Shown: positions 1 to 8,449, counted from the stretch's first letter. The stretch: 64,000 nucleotides of DNA from Alphaproteobacteria bacterium (GCA_030425395.1 JAUIAS010000001.1:62001-126000), one strand, 5' to 3'. Translations and numbers: made by a program. The notes: generated by a model not told the origin, from the sequence alone.

Positions 1-714
1 AATGTTGCCCAAATCCGCCGTCGCATAGGATTGCAGGCACATGATCCCGCGATCAGCATACGCCTGACGCAGGCTGGGGAACAGCGCCCCACCGCCGACC
101 ACCGCCTTGGTAATACCGAGTTCCACGCCAAGTTCATCCGCCTTGTCGAGAATGACCTTGAGGTAATCCGGCGTGCCCGCATAAGCGGTTGTTCCCACAT
201 CACGCGCAGCCGTCACCTGCAATTCAGTCTGACCGGTGCCTGCCGGAAGCACCGTAGCCCCAACGGCACGTGCACCGTTTTCAAAAATCATACCCGCGGG
301 TGTGAGATGATAGCCGAAGCAGTTTTGAACCACATCGCCATCGCCAATCTCTGCCGCGTGCAGGAACCGGCCCATGCGCCACCAATCGTGTTCCATTCCA
401 CCCGGTTCGTAGATCGGGCCGGGGCTTTGGAAAACATGGGCAAAACCCGTGGCAGGGCGCGTTGTAAATCCACCAAACGGGGCGGATGCGGCCTGAGCCT
501 TGCCAAGCTCGGCCTTGCGCAGAACAGGCAGATCGGCAAGATCGGCGACGGTTGTCACCTTGGCCGGATCAATATCAGCCAACGAGTCGCCATAACCTAC
601 GAGACTTTTGGCGCGAGCGATCTGCTCAGGCAAACGTTTCGCGATATCGTCGGCGCGTTGTTGGGCGCTCCGGGTTTCCAAAGCATCAAAATGGGTCATT
701 GCACCGTCCCGCAT
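1..714 (-). CDS. PaaK-like phenylacetate-CoA ligase family protein (3' truncated by window edge)
   Basis: An open reading frame runs without a stop from position 714 off the left edge (238 codons visible). The translation looks like the N-terminal half of the phenylacetate--CoA ligase / coenzyme F390 synthetase family: GGFTTRPATGFAHVFQSPGP, then an EPGGMEHDWWRM segment and VVQNCFGYHLTPAGMIFE, then LPAGTGQTELQ. The family adenylates a carboxylic acid and transfers it to CoA in the cytoplasm. I chose ATG 712-714 because it overlaps the livF stop by one base (TGATG), suggesting translational coupling; an in-frame ATG at 697-699 (MTHFDALE) is the alternative. It is the last visible gene of an operon that also holds a FadD-like ligase and a Liv ABC transporter. 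Substrate unknown; the C-terminal half is not visible. Confidence 0.85.
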   Translation of the reverse strand, partial: MRDGAMTHFDALETRSAQQRADDIAKRLPEQIARAKSLVGYGDSLADIDPAKVTTVADLADLPVLRKAELGKAQAASAPFGGFTTRPATGFAHVFQSPGPIYEPGGMEHDWWRMGRFLHAAEIGDGDVVQNCFGYHLTPAGMIFENGARAVGATVLPAGTGQTELQVTAARDVGTTAYAGTPDYLKVILDKADELGVELGITKAVVGGGALFPSLRQAYADRGIMCLQSYATADLGNI

Positions 715-1550
715 CAGCTCAGCCAACGCTTCCGGCGGCGATAGGACCGCACATCTCGGAAGCTCTTTCGTCCATCATCGGATACGCCAAGATAGAATTC
801 TTTCACGTCCGGGTTTTCACGCAGTTCCTTGGCTGGGCCATCCATCACGATCCGCCCGGATTCAAGGATGTATCCATAATGCGCAAACCGAAGGGCTACG
901 TTCGTATTCTGTTCAGCCAAAAGGAATGTCACGCCTTCGCGCTCGTTCAGGTTTTTCACAATCTCAAAGATTTCTTCAACCAACTGCGGCGCAAGCCCCA
1001 TAGAGGGTTCGTCCAAAAGGATCGTTTCCGGCTTTGACATCAGGGCACGGCCGATGGCGACCATCTGCTGTTCACCACCCGATGTATATCCGGCCTGGCT
1101 TTTGCGACGTTCCTTGAGACGGGGGAAATAGGTATAGACCAGATCAAGATCGCGCATCATCTCGGCCTTGCCGCCGGTGCGCGTGTAATACCCGGTCAAA
1201 AGATTTTCTTCGACTGTCAGGTGTTCGAAACAATGACGTCCTTCCATCACCTGAATGACGCCCCGTTTTACCAGATCGGCGGGGTCGGCTTCGTGGATGG
1301 CGTCGCCGCGATACTTGATCGACCCTTTGGTCACTTCTCCGCGTTCGGAATGGAGAAGGTTTGAAACCGCTTTCAGAGTTGTCGTCTTACCCGCACCGTT
1401 CCCACCAAGAAGGGCTGTAATGCCTCCCTTGGGAACGCGCAGCGACACACCTTTGAGCACGAGGATAACGTGGTTGTAGATCACCTCGATATTGTTGACC
1501 TCAAGCAGGGTTTCGGCCTGCACATCCGTGGTTTGAGCTGAATCCAGCAT
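714..1550 (-). CDS. livF: Branched-chain amino acid-type ABC transporter ATP-binding protein LivF
   Basis: ATPase subunit of a Liv/HAAT-type importer, 278 aa. It shows Walker A GGNGAGKTT near residue 49, signature SGGEQQM, Walker B ETILLDEPSMGL and the H-loop region LLAEQN. LivF proteins are usually about 235 to 250 aa; this one has a basic C-terminal tail ending RSYRRRKRWLS. It follows the binding-protein gene after a 106-base gap with two strong stem-loops and overlaps the downstream PaaK-like gene by one base. It should pair with LivG (5480-6301) on LivH/LivM. The real ligand may be an organic acid rather than an amino acid, given the two CoA ligases in the operon (inference). Confidence 0.93.
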   Translation of the reverse strand: MLDSAQTTDVQAETLLEVNNIEVIYNHVILVLKGVSLRVPKGGITALLGGNGAGKTTTLKAVSNLLHSERGEVTKGSIKYRGDAIHEADPADLVKRGVIQVMEGRHCFEHLTVEENLLTGYYTRTGGKAEMMRDLDLVYTYFPRLKERRKSQAGYTSGGEQQMVAIGRALMSKPETILLDEPSMGLAPQLVEEIFEIVKNLNEREGVTFLLAEQNTNVALRFAHYGYILESGRIVMDGPAKELRENPDVKEFYLGVSDDGRKSFRDVRSYRRRKRWLS

Positions 1551-1593
1551 CCGCGTGTCCTCTTTTGCCCCGACGGGCGGGGATGGTCAGAGT

Positions 1594-1617
1594 GGGGCGG
1601 CGGATCGCCGCCGCCCC
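1594..1617 (-). other. Intercistronic stem-loop between binding-protein gene and livF
   Basis: A perfect 10-bp inverted repeat, GGGGCGGCGG and CCGCCGCCCC, around a 4-base loop. It lies downstream of the binding-protein stop and upstream of livF, with no T-run. Such structures after a binding-protein gene commonly stabilise the upstream mRNA and lower downstream expression (established for ABC operons; inferred here). Confidence 0.7.
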
Positions 1618-1627
1618 GGGTTCACAT

Positions 1628-1648
1628 CCGGCCCGCAGTTCGGGCCGG
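1628..1648 (-). other. Second intercistronic stem-loop, 3' of binding-protein gene
   Basis: CCGGCCCG and CGGGCCGG form a perfect 8-bp stem with a 5-base loop, ending 8 bases from the binding-protein stop codon. With the stem at 1594-1617 it makes a tandem pair; no U-tract follows, so read-through into livF is expected. Confidence 0.65.
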
Positions 1649-1656
1649 TCGAATGA

Positions 1657-2940
1657 TCAGTTGCAGCGCTCTTCGATGCCGTTTTCGGCGGCGTAGGCTC
1701 CGCTGTCTTCCGCGATCAGCGCGTTGATGATGTCACCATCGGTCGGCGCAAAGTCCGAAATCAGGTTCCATTCCTTGGCGGCCGCATCCCACTGGGACAC
1801 ACCGACCATCGCGTTACCGCCATGGTTTTCGCAGGACACCTTCAGCTCGGGGCCAAAGTTGGGCATGCCCAGTTCAACCATCCGCGCTTGGGTGATTTCC
1901 AGCGCCTCCATGCCGTCGCGCATCATCCCGGGCGTGATATCCGCTGTTCCGTGGATTTCCTGCGCGGTGCGGGCAGCCTCAGCCGCGAGCATCGCCGCAT
2001 AGACACCGCGGTTGTACAGAACCGTACCAATCTGATCGCCTGCACCGGCGGCTTTGCCAGTATCCACGACGTATTTCTGAATGTCGTCAAAGACCGGGAA
2101 ATCGTCGCCAACCGCGTGGAAGGTGATCGCCTTGTAGCCGTCTGCGGCCATGCCCGCGGGCAGAACGTCATGCTGTGCACCGGACCACCAGACACCGATG
2201 AAGTTTTCCATCGGGAAACGGATGTTGGCGGCTTCCTGAATGGCAACCTGGTTCATCACACCCCAGCCCCACATGATCACGTAATCCGGGCGTTCACGAC
2301 GGATCTGAAGCCACTGGGACTTCTGTTCCTGGCCCGGGTGATCCACGGGAAGCGTCTTGAGGTCAAAGCCATGCTTTTTGCTCAGCTCTTCTAGGGTGCG
2401 GATCGGCTCCTTGCCATAAGCAGAGTTGTGATACACCAGCGCGACTTTCTTGCCGTTGATGTCACCGCCGTTGGCGTCCAGCAGATAGTTGATCGCGCCC
2501 GATGCACCATCCCAATAGTTCGCAGGATAGTTGAACGTGTGGCTGAACACCTTGCCGTTCTTGGCCGACGTCCGGCCATAGCCCATTGTGTGCATGGGGA
2601 TATTGTCGGCTGTGGTTTTGGGGATCAGCTGGTACGTGATACCGGTGGACAACGGCTGATAGACCAAAGCGCCTTCGCCCTTGGTGGACTCATAGCACTC
2701 AACGCCTTTTTCGGTGTTGTAGCCGGTTTCACATTCCAGAACCCGCGTCATCGCTCCACCGATGCCGCCATCACGTTCATTCAGCAGCGTAAAGTAATCC
2801 GCATAGCCGTCAGCAAACGGAATGCCGCCAGCCGCATAAGGACCTGTCCGGTAGCTCAGCGATGGAAAAACAAGGTCAGCCATCGCGGGGCCTGCAGCCA
2901 TCAGGGCGCCTAGCGCCACGGTTGCCAGTTTAATCTTCAT
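1657..2940 (-). CDS. ABC transporter periplasmic substrate-binding protein (Peripla_BP_6 type)
   Basis: Liv-type periplasmic binding protein, 427 aa. The start at 2940 is set by a strong ribosome site (AGGGAGGAGA) and by a clean signal peptide, MKIKLATVALGALMAAGPAMA, with cleavage likely after AMA. The mature part has the ABC type I fold signature (LNERDGGIGG, NGKKVALVYHNSAYGKE, PDYVIMWGWGVMNQ). A reading frame continues upstream to 3069, but that extension has no ribosome site and would bury the signal peptide. It sits between livM and livF; two stem-loops follow the stop. The ligand cannot be read from sequence; the neighbouring FadD- and PaaK-like ligases suggest an aromatic or aliphatic carboxylate (inference). 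Confidence 0.93.
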   Translation of the reverse strand: MKIKLATVALGALMAAGPAMADLVFPSLSYRTGPYAAGGIPFADGYADYFTLLNERDGGIGGAMTRVLECETGYNTEKGVECYESTKGEGALVYQPLSTGITYQLIPKTTADNIPMHTMGYGRTSAKNGKVFSHTFNYPANYWDGASGAINYLLDANGGDINGKKVALVYHNSAYGKEPIRTLEELSKKHGFDLKTLPVDHPGQEQKSQWLQIRRERPDYVIMWGWGVMNQVAIQEAANIRFPMENFIGVWWSGAQHDVLPAGMAADGYKAITFHAVGDDFPVFDDIQKYVVDTGKAAGAGDQIGTVLYNRGVYAAMLAAEAARTAQEIHGTADITPGMMRDGMEALEITQARMVELGMPNFGPELKVSCENHGGNAMVGVSQWDAAAKEWNLISDFAPTDGDIINALIAEDSGAYAAENGIEERCN

Positions 2941-3012
2941 CGGGGTTCTCCTCCCTTGGTTAGACCGATGTACGTGCACGGGGGTATCGAACCGCCCCGT
3001 ATCGGGTTGACG

Positions 3013-3033
3013 CTTCCCGCTTAGTGCGGGAAG
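3013..3033 (-). other. Stem-loop over livM stop codon
   Basis: CTTCCCGC and GCGGGAAG form a perfect 8-bp stem whose 5-base loop contains the livM stop codon (3021-3023). No T-run follows. It lies between livM and the binding-protein gene and may protect or segment the message. Confidence 0.55.
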
Positions 3034-4097
3034 GGCCAGAGTCTCAGTTTTTCCTTGGCCACACGCCACAGTTGGGCAAGCCCGTGCGGCTCCATGATCA
3101 GGAAGATGATGATCAACGCACCCACGATCACCAATTGCAAGTGCGCAACGATATCAGTGGGCCATCCCAGCATATCAGCGCCGACGACCTTGAGCACCAC
3201 AGGCAGCAGCACGAGGAAGGCTGCTCCGGCAAAGGACCCAAAGATTGATCCCAGCCCGCCGATGATGACCATGAACAGAACCGTAAAGGATTTCTGGATG
3301 CCAAAAACTTCGCCCACTTCCACAGCGCCGAGGTAGAGCGCAAAGAACAACGCGCCGGAAATACCGATAAAGAACGAACTTACGGCAAAGGCGGTCATCT
3401 TGGCCTTGAGCGGGTTCACCCCGATGATTTCCGCGGCGATGTCCATGTCACGAATCGCCATCCAACTGCGCCCGGTGACGCCCCGCGTCAGGTTGCGGGC
3501 AACCACGGCGGAGAATGTCAGAAAGATCAGGCAGAACAGGTAAGTGGCCCAAGCCGGTGCGTTAGGTCCGGTGATGATGATGCCGAACACATCGCGTTCG
3601 GGCGAATTGATCTGCCCGGATGCAGAGTAATTGTAGAACCACGGAACCCGGTTAAAGAGCCAAACAAGGAAAAACTGAGCAGCAAGCGTCGCCACCGCCA
3701 GATAGAACCCCTTGATCCGCAGAGATGGCAGGCCGAACAGCACACCCACCACGGCGGTGATGGCACCCGCGATCAGGACGTGGATAAACATCGACACATC
3801 CGGAAAAGCGGTCATCAGCTTGTAACAGGCATAGGCCCCCACAGCCATGAATCCGCCTGTCCCGAGGCTGACCTGGCCACAATATCCGACCAGAATGTTC
3901 AAACCGATGGCCGCAATAGCGTAGATCAGAAAGGGCAACAGCAGCGCATTCGCCCAATAATCGTTGATGATGAACGGGATGATCCCGAACGCCACGGCCA
4001 GAACTGCATAATAGCGATACCGGTCGAACTTGATCGGAAACGTCTGGTTGTCGGCAACGTAGGAGGTTTTGAAATCTCCGGCTTCACGGTAGAACAT
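3021..4097 (-). CDS. livM: Liv-type ABC transporter permease LivM
   Basis: Inner-membrane permease, 358 aa, with many hydrophobic segments and LivM-family features: IAAIGLNILVGYCGQVSLGTGGFMAVGAYA near residues 62-91, the RIKGFYLAVATLAAQF segment, and GRSWMAIRDMDIAAEIIGVN, the cytoplasmic loop that contacts the ATPases. It starts three bases after the stop of the small membrane protein gene and has a GGGGG ribosome site. Together with LivH it forms the translocation pore. The N-terminus (about 25 residues, hydrophilic, MFYREAGDFKTSYVADNQTF) precedes the first membrane helix. Confidence 0.93.
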   Translation of the reverse strand: MFYREAGDFKTSYVADNQTFPIKFDRYRYYAVLAVAFGIIPFIINDYWANALLLPFLIYAIAAIGLNILVGYCGQVSLGTGGFMAVGAYACYKLMTAFPDVSMFIHVLIAGAITAVVGVLFGLPSLRIKGFYLAVATLAAQFFLVWLFNRVPWFYNYSASGQINSPERDVFGIIITGPNAPAWATYLFCLIFLTFSAVVARNLTRGVTGRSWMAIRDMDIAAEIIGVNPLKAKMTAFAVSSFFIGISGALFFALYLGAVEVGEVFGIQKSFTVLFMVIIGGLGSIFGSFAGAAFLVLLPVVLKVVGADMLGWPTDIVAHLQLVIVGALIIIFLIMEPHGLAQLWRVAKEKLRLWPFPH

Positions 4098-4100
4098 CGT

Positions 4101-4358
4101 TCACATGCCCCCTTCGGACTGCGCGCGGTCCAAAGCCGACGCGTCGAGTTGATTTGTCTTTTTTGCGTAACCGCTTGCCTCTGCGGCGCGGACCAGCCGC
4201 AGATATGCGACGATCCCCATCATGAACCCTGCAAAAGCCAGAAGGCCGGCCACGGTGAGTTGATTTGCGCTCAGGTCATCGGACGTGACCGCGATATAGC
4301 CAAACGCCCAGAAGCCGGACCAAGAGATAACATTGATGATCGCAATGACTTTGTTCAT
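4101..4358 (-). CDS. Small two-helix membrane protein in the ABC operon
   Basis: 85-aa protein with two predicted membrane spans (about residues 5-25, VIAIINVISWSGFWAFGYIAV, and 36-56, TVAGLLAFAGFMMGIVAYLRL) and a charged C-terminal tail. It lies between livH and livM, with a 45-base gap after livH and only 3 bases before livM, so it is an operon member rather than a chance frame. I recall similar small proteins in Roseobacter operons of this type, but no function. It may be an accessory subunit that helps assemble or tune the permease (inference). Confidence 0.75.
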   Translation of the reverse strand: MNKVIAIINVISWSGFWAFGYIAVTSDDLSANQLTVAGLLAFAGFMMGIVAYLRLVRAAEASGYAKKTNQLDASALDRAQSEGGM

Positions 4359-4403
4359 CTGTGTCCATCCTTTCCTGTGCGGTTTCCGGGCCGATCTGCC
4401 ACG

Positions 4404-5405
4404 TCAGACCCTTTCGATGATTTTCTCGCCAAACAGACCCTGAGGCCGGAACACGAGGAAAATGAGGGCGAGCACATAAGCGAACCAGTTTTCTGTCGCA
4501 CCACCGACCAGAGGGCCAACCGCGAATTCGAACAGCTTTTCACCCACACCGATGATAAGCCCGCCCACAATTGCACCCGGGATCGAGGTAAAGCCGCCCA
4601 GCATCAGCACCGGCAATGCCTTGAGAGCAATCAGCGAAAGCGAAAACTGAACACCCGACTTGCTGCCCCACATGATCCCTGCGACCAGCGCGACAAAACC
4701 CGCGACCGACCACACAAGAACCCAGATGGAATTCAGCCGGATGCCAACCGAAAGTGCAGCCTGGTGATCATCCGCCACGGCGCGCATCGCGCGGCCTTGC
4801 TTGGTGTATTGGCTGAACAGAACCAAGGCGACCACCAGAATTGCCGCGATAACCGTCGCTACAAGATCCAGTTTATCCAGGAAAAAGCCATAGAAGTTCT
4901 CATTGCCCATACCCATCCACTGGGTGTTTTCCTCGATCCAGAAACTGCCACCCTGAGGAATGCCGACATCAAGTGTCTTGATATCCGACCCCCACATCAG
5001 ATCCGCAACGCCTTCAAGGAAATATGCCAGACCGATCGTCGCCATGAACAGAATGATCGGTTCCTGCCCAACCAGATGGCGAAATACATATCGCTGAACC
5101 AGCCATGCCAGCAGGATCATCACGATGACGGTCAGAACAATAGCCAGCAGCGCCGGGATCTCCCAGCCGAAATGATGGATATGGGTGCCAAAGGTTGCAT
5201 TGATCAGATGCGCGAAAGGAACCTGGCCCACCATGATGCCATGCAATGTCATCGCCGCAAAAAGAGCCATAACCCCTTGGGCATAGTTAAAAATACCCGA
5301 AGCCTTGTAGATCAGAACAAAGCCAAGGGCGACAAGCGCATAGAGAACCCCGGCCATCAGACCATTGAGGAAAACCTCGGTACCGAAAAGTAGTGCGTCA
5401 GGCAT
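4404..5405 (-). CDS. livH: Liv-type ABC transporter permease LivH
   Basis: Inner-membrane permease, 333 aa. LivH signatures are visible: FLNGLMAGVLYALVALGFVLIYKASGIFNYAQGVM at the N-terminus and GRAMRAVADDHQAALSVGI in the cytoplasmic coupling loop, followed by GGFTSIPGAIVGGLIIGV. About eight hydrophobic helices. The start at 5405 has a good GGGAGG ribosome site. It lies 74 bases downstream of livG and should pair with LivM. Confidence 0.94.
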   Translation of the reverse strand: MPDALLFGTEVFLNGLMAGVLYALVALGFVLIYKASGIFNYAQGVMALFAAMTLHGIMVGQVPFAHLINATFGTHIHHFGWEIPALLAIVLTVIVMILLAWLVQRYVFRHLVGQEPIILFMATIGLAYFLEGVADLMWGSDIKTLDVGIPQGGSFWIEENTQWMGMGNENFYGFFLDKLDLVATVIAAILVVALVLFSQYTKQGRAMRAVADDHQAALSVGIRLNSIWVLVWSVAGFVALVAGIMWGSKSGVQFSLSLIALKALPVLMLGGFTSIPGAIVGGLIIGVGEKLFEFAVGPLVGGATENWFAYVLALIFLVFRPQGLFGEKIIERV

Positions 5406-5479
5406 GAAGGCCTCCCATCATTGCGGGCCGCAGCCCCGGACCCTGAAACCGGGCCTCGTTGTGTGCTTGGCGAAACAGA

Positions 5480-6301
5480 TCAGTCATGGGCAACCCCCAG
5501 ATAGGCGTCGATGACCTCTTGGTTGTTGCGCACTTCGTCGGGCGTGCCGTCGCCAATCTTCTTGCCGTAGTCCATCACCACGACCCGGTCCGAAAGATCC
5601 ATGACAACGCCCATGTCGTGTTCGATCAGCGCGATGGTGGTCCCGAATTCGTCGTTCACGTCCAGAATAAAGCGGCTCATGTCTTCTTTTTCCTCGACGT
5701 TCATCCCTGCCATCGGTTCATCAAGAAGCAACAGCTTGGGTTCGGCGACAAGGGCGCGGGCCAGTTCGACACGTTTCTTCAAACCATAAGGCAGACGCGA
5801 TACTGGCGTCTTGCGGATCGCCTGAATTTCGAGAAAGTCGATAATCTGCTCGGCTTTCTCGCGGTTTTCAACCTCTTCACGCTCTGCTGCACCTTTCCAG
5901 ATGGCTTGTTTCCAGAGGCTGCCGTCCATCTTATTCAATCGCCCGGTCATCACGTTATCCAGCACGCTCATACCTTCGAAAAGAGCGATGTTCTGGAAGG
6001 TGCGCGCGATACCCTGCTGCGCCACTTGAAACGGCTTCATGCGCGGACGCGGTTTGCCGTGATACCACACTTCGCCTTCCTGCGGATTGTAGAATCCACT
6101 GATCACGTTCAGCATCGACGACTTACCCGCGCCGTTCGGGCCGATGATCGCACGGATCTCGCCCTCGCGGATGTCAAAGCTGATGTCCTTGATCGCCACA
6201 ACACCACCAAATCGCAGAGTGATGTTCTTCATCTCCATCACGACGCCACCAATCTTGCGGCCGTCTACAGTGATATATCCGTCTTCGGTCTGGTCCAGCA
6301 T
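5480..6301 (-). CDS. livG: Liv-type ABC transporter ATP-binding protein LivG
   Basis: ATPase subunit, 273 aa. Walker A GPNGAGKSS, Walker B KLLLLDEPMAGMN and the LivG-typical ALIEHDMGVVMDLSDRVVVMDYGKKI with C-terminal VIDAYLGVAHD are present. The signature region reads SRLPYGLKKRVELARAL, where LPYG replaces the usual LSGG; this substitution is typical of LivG. Start at 6301 is preceded by GGGGAGG. It follows the acyl-CoA ligase gene after a 59-base gap that contains a 12-bp stem-loop. Confidence 0.94.
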   Translation of the reverse strand: MLDQTEDGYITVDGRKIGGVVMEMKNITLRFGGVVAIKDISFDIREGEIRAIIGPNGAGKSSMLNVISGFYNPQEGEVWYHGKPRPRMKPFQVAQQGIARTFQNIALFEGMSVLDNVMTGRLNKMDGSLWKQAIWKGAAEREEVENREKAEQIIDFLEIQAIRKTPVSRLPYGLKKRVELARALVAEPKLLLLDEPMAGMNVEEKEDMSRFILDVNDEFGTTIALIEHDMGVVMDLSDRVVVMDYGKKIGDGTPDEVRNNQEVIDAYLGVAHD

Positions 6302-6321
6302 GTCTGTCTGCCTCCCCGCAG

Positions 6322-6349
6322 CGGTGCATGCGCCGGGCGCATGCTACCG
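6322..6349 (-). other. Intercistronic stem-loop between acyl-CoA ligase and livG
   Basis: GCATGCGC and GCGCATGC form a perfect 8-bp stem around CGG, extended by CGGT/ACCG with a one-base bulge. No T-run. It may uncouple ligase and transporter expression. Confidence 0.55.
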
Positions 6350-6360
6350 GCTGTTTGTTG

Positions 6361-8331
6361 TCATTCCGCGGCCATCTGTGCCCGCATGGCATTGGTGCCT
6401 GCTGTGCGGATCTCGAGCGTGGCACTGATAAAGCCTTTGCGACCGTCTTCGTAGGTCACTTCGGTCTTGGTGCTGACCTTGTCCGACCCATCGTAGAGCG
6501 CGTTAATGATATCCGCGTACTTCTCTTCGATGATCCGACGCCGCACTTTGCGCGTCCGGGTCAGTTCGCCGTCATCGGCATCCAGTTCCTTGTGTAGAAC
6601 CACAAACCGGTGCACCTGACAGCCCGACAACATTTCGTCCTCGGCGACAGAAGCGTTCACCTCTTCTACATGGGACTGGATCGTATCCATCACCTGCGGA
6701 TGTCCTGCCAGTTCCTGATACGACGAATAGGCGATGTTATTGCGTTCCGCCCAATTGCCCACCGCAGTCAGGTCAATGTTGATAAAGGCTGTGCACTCTG
6801 TCTTGGCGTTTCCAAACACAACCGCTTCAAGAATGTTGGGGAAAAACTTGAGCTTGTTCTCCACATATTTTGGCGCGAACAACCTGCCGTCGGCCATTTT
6901 CCCCACATCCTTTGCGCGGTCGATAATCCGAAGATGGCCAGTGCCTTCTTCGATAAAGCCCGCGTCGCCCGTTGCGACCCAACCTTCGGCGTCCTTGGTA
7001 TCAGCCGTGCTCTCCGCGTTCTTGTAGTATTCCACAAACACACCCGGTGACCGGTAGAACACTTCGCCGTTGTCGGCGATGCGCAGTTCGACACCCGGGC
7101 TCGGCACGCCAACCGTGTCGGAGCGGACCTCTCCATCAGGCTGTGCGGTGATGAAAACGGTTGCTTCGGTCTGGCCGTAAAGCTGTTTCAGGTTGATCCC
7201 GAGCGACCTGTAGAAATCGAAAATCTCAGGACCGATCGCTTCACCAGCGGTGTAACCAACACGAACGTTGCTGAAACCCAGCGTATTCTTGAGCGGCCCA
7301 TAAGTGACCAATTCGCCCAGCGCATATTTCAGCCGGTCCATGAAATCGACGGAATGGCCGTCCAGGATATCCGGCCCGACCCGGCGGGCGTGGGCCATGA
7401 AATAATCGAACATCCGCTTTTTGAACGGGCTCGCGTCTTCCATGCGGATCATGATGTTGGTCAGCTGGGTTTCGAAAACGCGCGGCGGGGCAAAGTAATA
7501 AGTCGGCCCAATTTCGCGCAAGTCGGTCATCATCGTGTCCGGACTTTCGGGACAGTTCACGCAAAACCCGCACCAATACGCCTGACCGATGGAAAAGATG
7601 AAATCACCGACCCAAGCCATAGGCAGATAGGCCAGAATTTCTTCGTTGGGGCCCAGCTTGTCGAATTCGGCAGAGGATTTTGCCGTCTCGATCACGTTCC
7701 GGTTCGAAAGAACCACGCCCTTGGGCTTGCCCGTCGTGCCCGACGTATACAACATGACACAAGTGGTGTCATAGGTCAGCTTTTCGCGACGACGGGTCAA
7801 TTCCTTGATGTGCTCGTCATAGGCGGCACGGCCCTGCGCCTGAACGTGGCTGTATTGATGCAACTGCGTGTGGTCGTATTTGCGCAGACCGCGCGGATCG
7901 AGGTAAATCATGTGTTCAAACTGGTGCAACTGGTCCTGCACCTCGATGACCTTGTCGACCTGCTCCTGATCGGCAACGATCACAAACCGGGCACCGCAGT
8001 GACCCAACACATAGGCCATCTCCTCGGCGCTGGCGTCCTGATACAAAGGCACCGGAATCGCCCCGACGCATTGCGCGGCGACAATGGACCAATAGAGATA
8101 CGGACGATTGCGACCGATGATCGCGATAAAGTCACCTTCGGCAACGCCCATGTTGACCAGACCAAGGGCAAGCGCCTCGATCTCCTTCTCGGCCTCCGCC
8201 CAGGTCCAGCTTTGCCAGATCCCGTATTCTTTCTCACGGTAGGCAGGTGCATTCCCGAATTCGGTCGCATTGCGATGAAGCAGCGCCGGTATGGACGCGA
8301 GTCCACCGACGCCAGTCTGCGTCTGAGCCAA
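6361..8331 (-). CDS. Long-chain-type acyl-CoA ligase (AMP-forming), FadD15-like
   Basis: Adenylate-forming ligase, 656 aa. The AMP-binding P-loop TSGTTGKPKG is near residue 202; YGQTEA, TGDAGFIEEG and a C-terminal lid domain follow. This size and arrangement match the large long-chain acyl-CoA synthetases. The frame extends upstream to 8508, but the only start with a ribosome site is TTG at 8331 (GAGGGAGGAGA, about 8 bases upstream), giving MAQTQTGVGGLASIPALL. It is the promoter-proximal gene of the ABC operon, which suggests that the imported ligand or its products are acids activated to CoA thioesters (inference). The precise acyl substrate is unknown. Confidence 0.9.
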   Translation of the reverse strand: MAQTQTGVGGLASIPALLHRNATEFGNAPAYREKEYGIWQSWTWAEAEKEIEALALGLVNMGVAEGDFIAIIGRNRPYLYWSIVAAQCVGAIPVPLYQDASAEEMAYVLGHCGARFVIVADQEQVDKVIEVQDQLHQFEHMIYLDPRGLRKYDHTQLHQYSHVQAQGRAAYDEHIKELTRRREKLTYDTTCVMLYTSGTTGKPKGVVLSNRNVIETAKSSAEFDKLGPNEEILAYLPMAWVGDFIFSIGQAYWCGFCVNCPESPDTMMTDLREIGPTYYFAPPRVFETQLTNIMIRMEDASPFKKRMFDYFMAHARRVGPDILDGHSVDFMDRLKYALGELVTYGPLKNTLGFSNVRVGYTAGEAIGPEIFDFYRSLGINLKQLYGQTEATVFITAQPDGEVRSDTVGVPSPGVELRIADNGEVFYRSPGVFVEYYKNAESTADTKDAEGWVATGDAGFIEEGTGHLRIIDRAKDVGKMADGRLFAPKYVENKLKFFPNILEAVVFGNAKTECTAFINIDLTAVGNWAERNNIAYSSYQELAGHPQVMDTIQSHVEEVNASVAEDEMLSGCQVHRFVVLHKELDADDGELTRTRKVRRRIIEEKYADIINALYDGSDKVSTKTEVTYEDGRKGFISATLEIRTAGTNAMRAQMAAE

Positions 8332-8420
8332 AACTGTGTCTCCTCCCTCGTCGGTGCGTTCTGCACGGACGGCCCCTCTCAGCCGAATCCATGCGTTCAC
8401 CGATTTCAAGGGAACCTGAC

Positions 8421-8449
8421 GCGCAAAGATTTCGTTAACTTTGCGCAAA
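8421..8449. promoter_or_regulatory. Candidate operator: inverted repeat between ligase operon and kinase gene
   Basis: GCGCAAAG (8421-8428) and CTTTGCGC (8439-8446) are a perfect 8-bp inverted repeat with 10-base spacing; the right arm also forms the self-complementary decamer TTTGCGCAAA (8440-8449). It lies about 90 bases upstream of the ligase start in the divergent gap. The half-site resembles TTTGC/GCAAA motifs reported for ScfR/RamB-type acyl-CoA-responsive regulators; that link is from memory and unproven. Confidence 0.5.

Noticed and set aside
3780-5393. Long plus-strand frame of 537 codons over livM/livH
   Set aside because: It is antisense to livM, the small membrane protein gene and livH, has no recognisable domain, is rich in His/Arg/Asp as expected for a shadow frame, and has no ribosome site.
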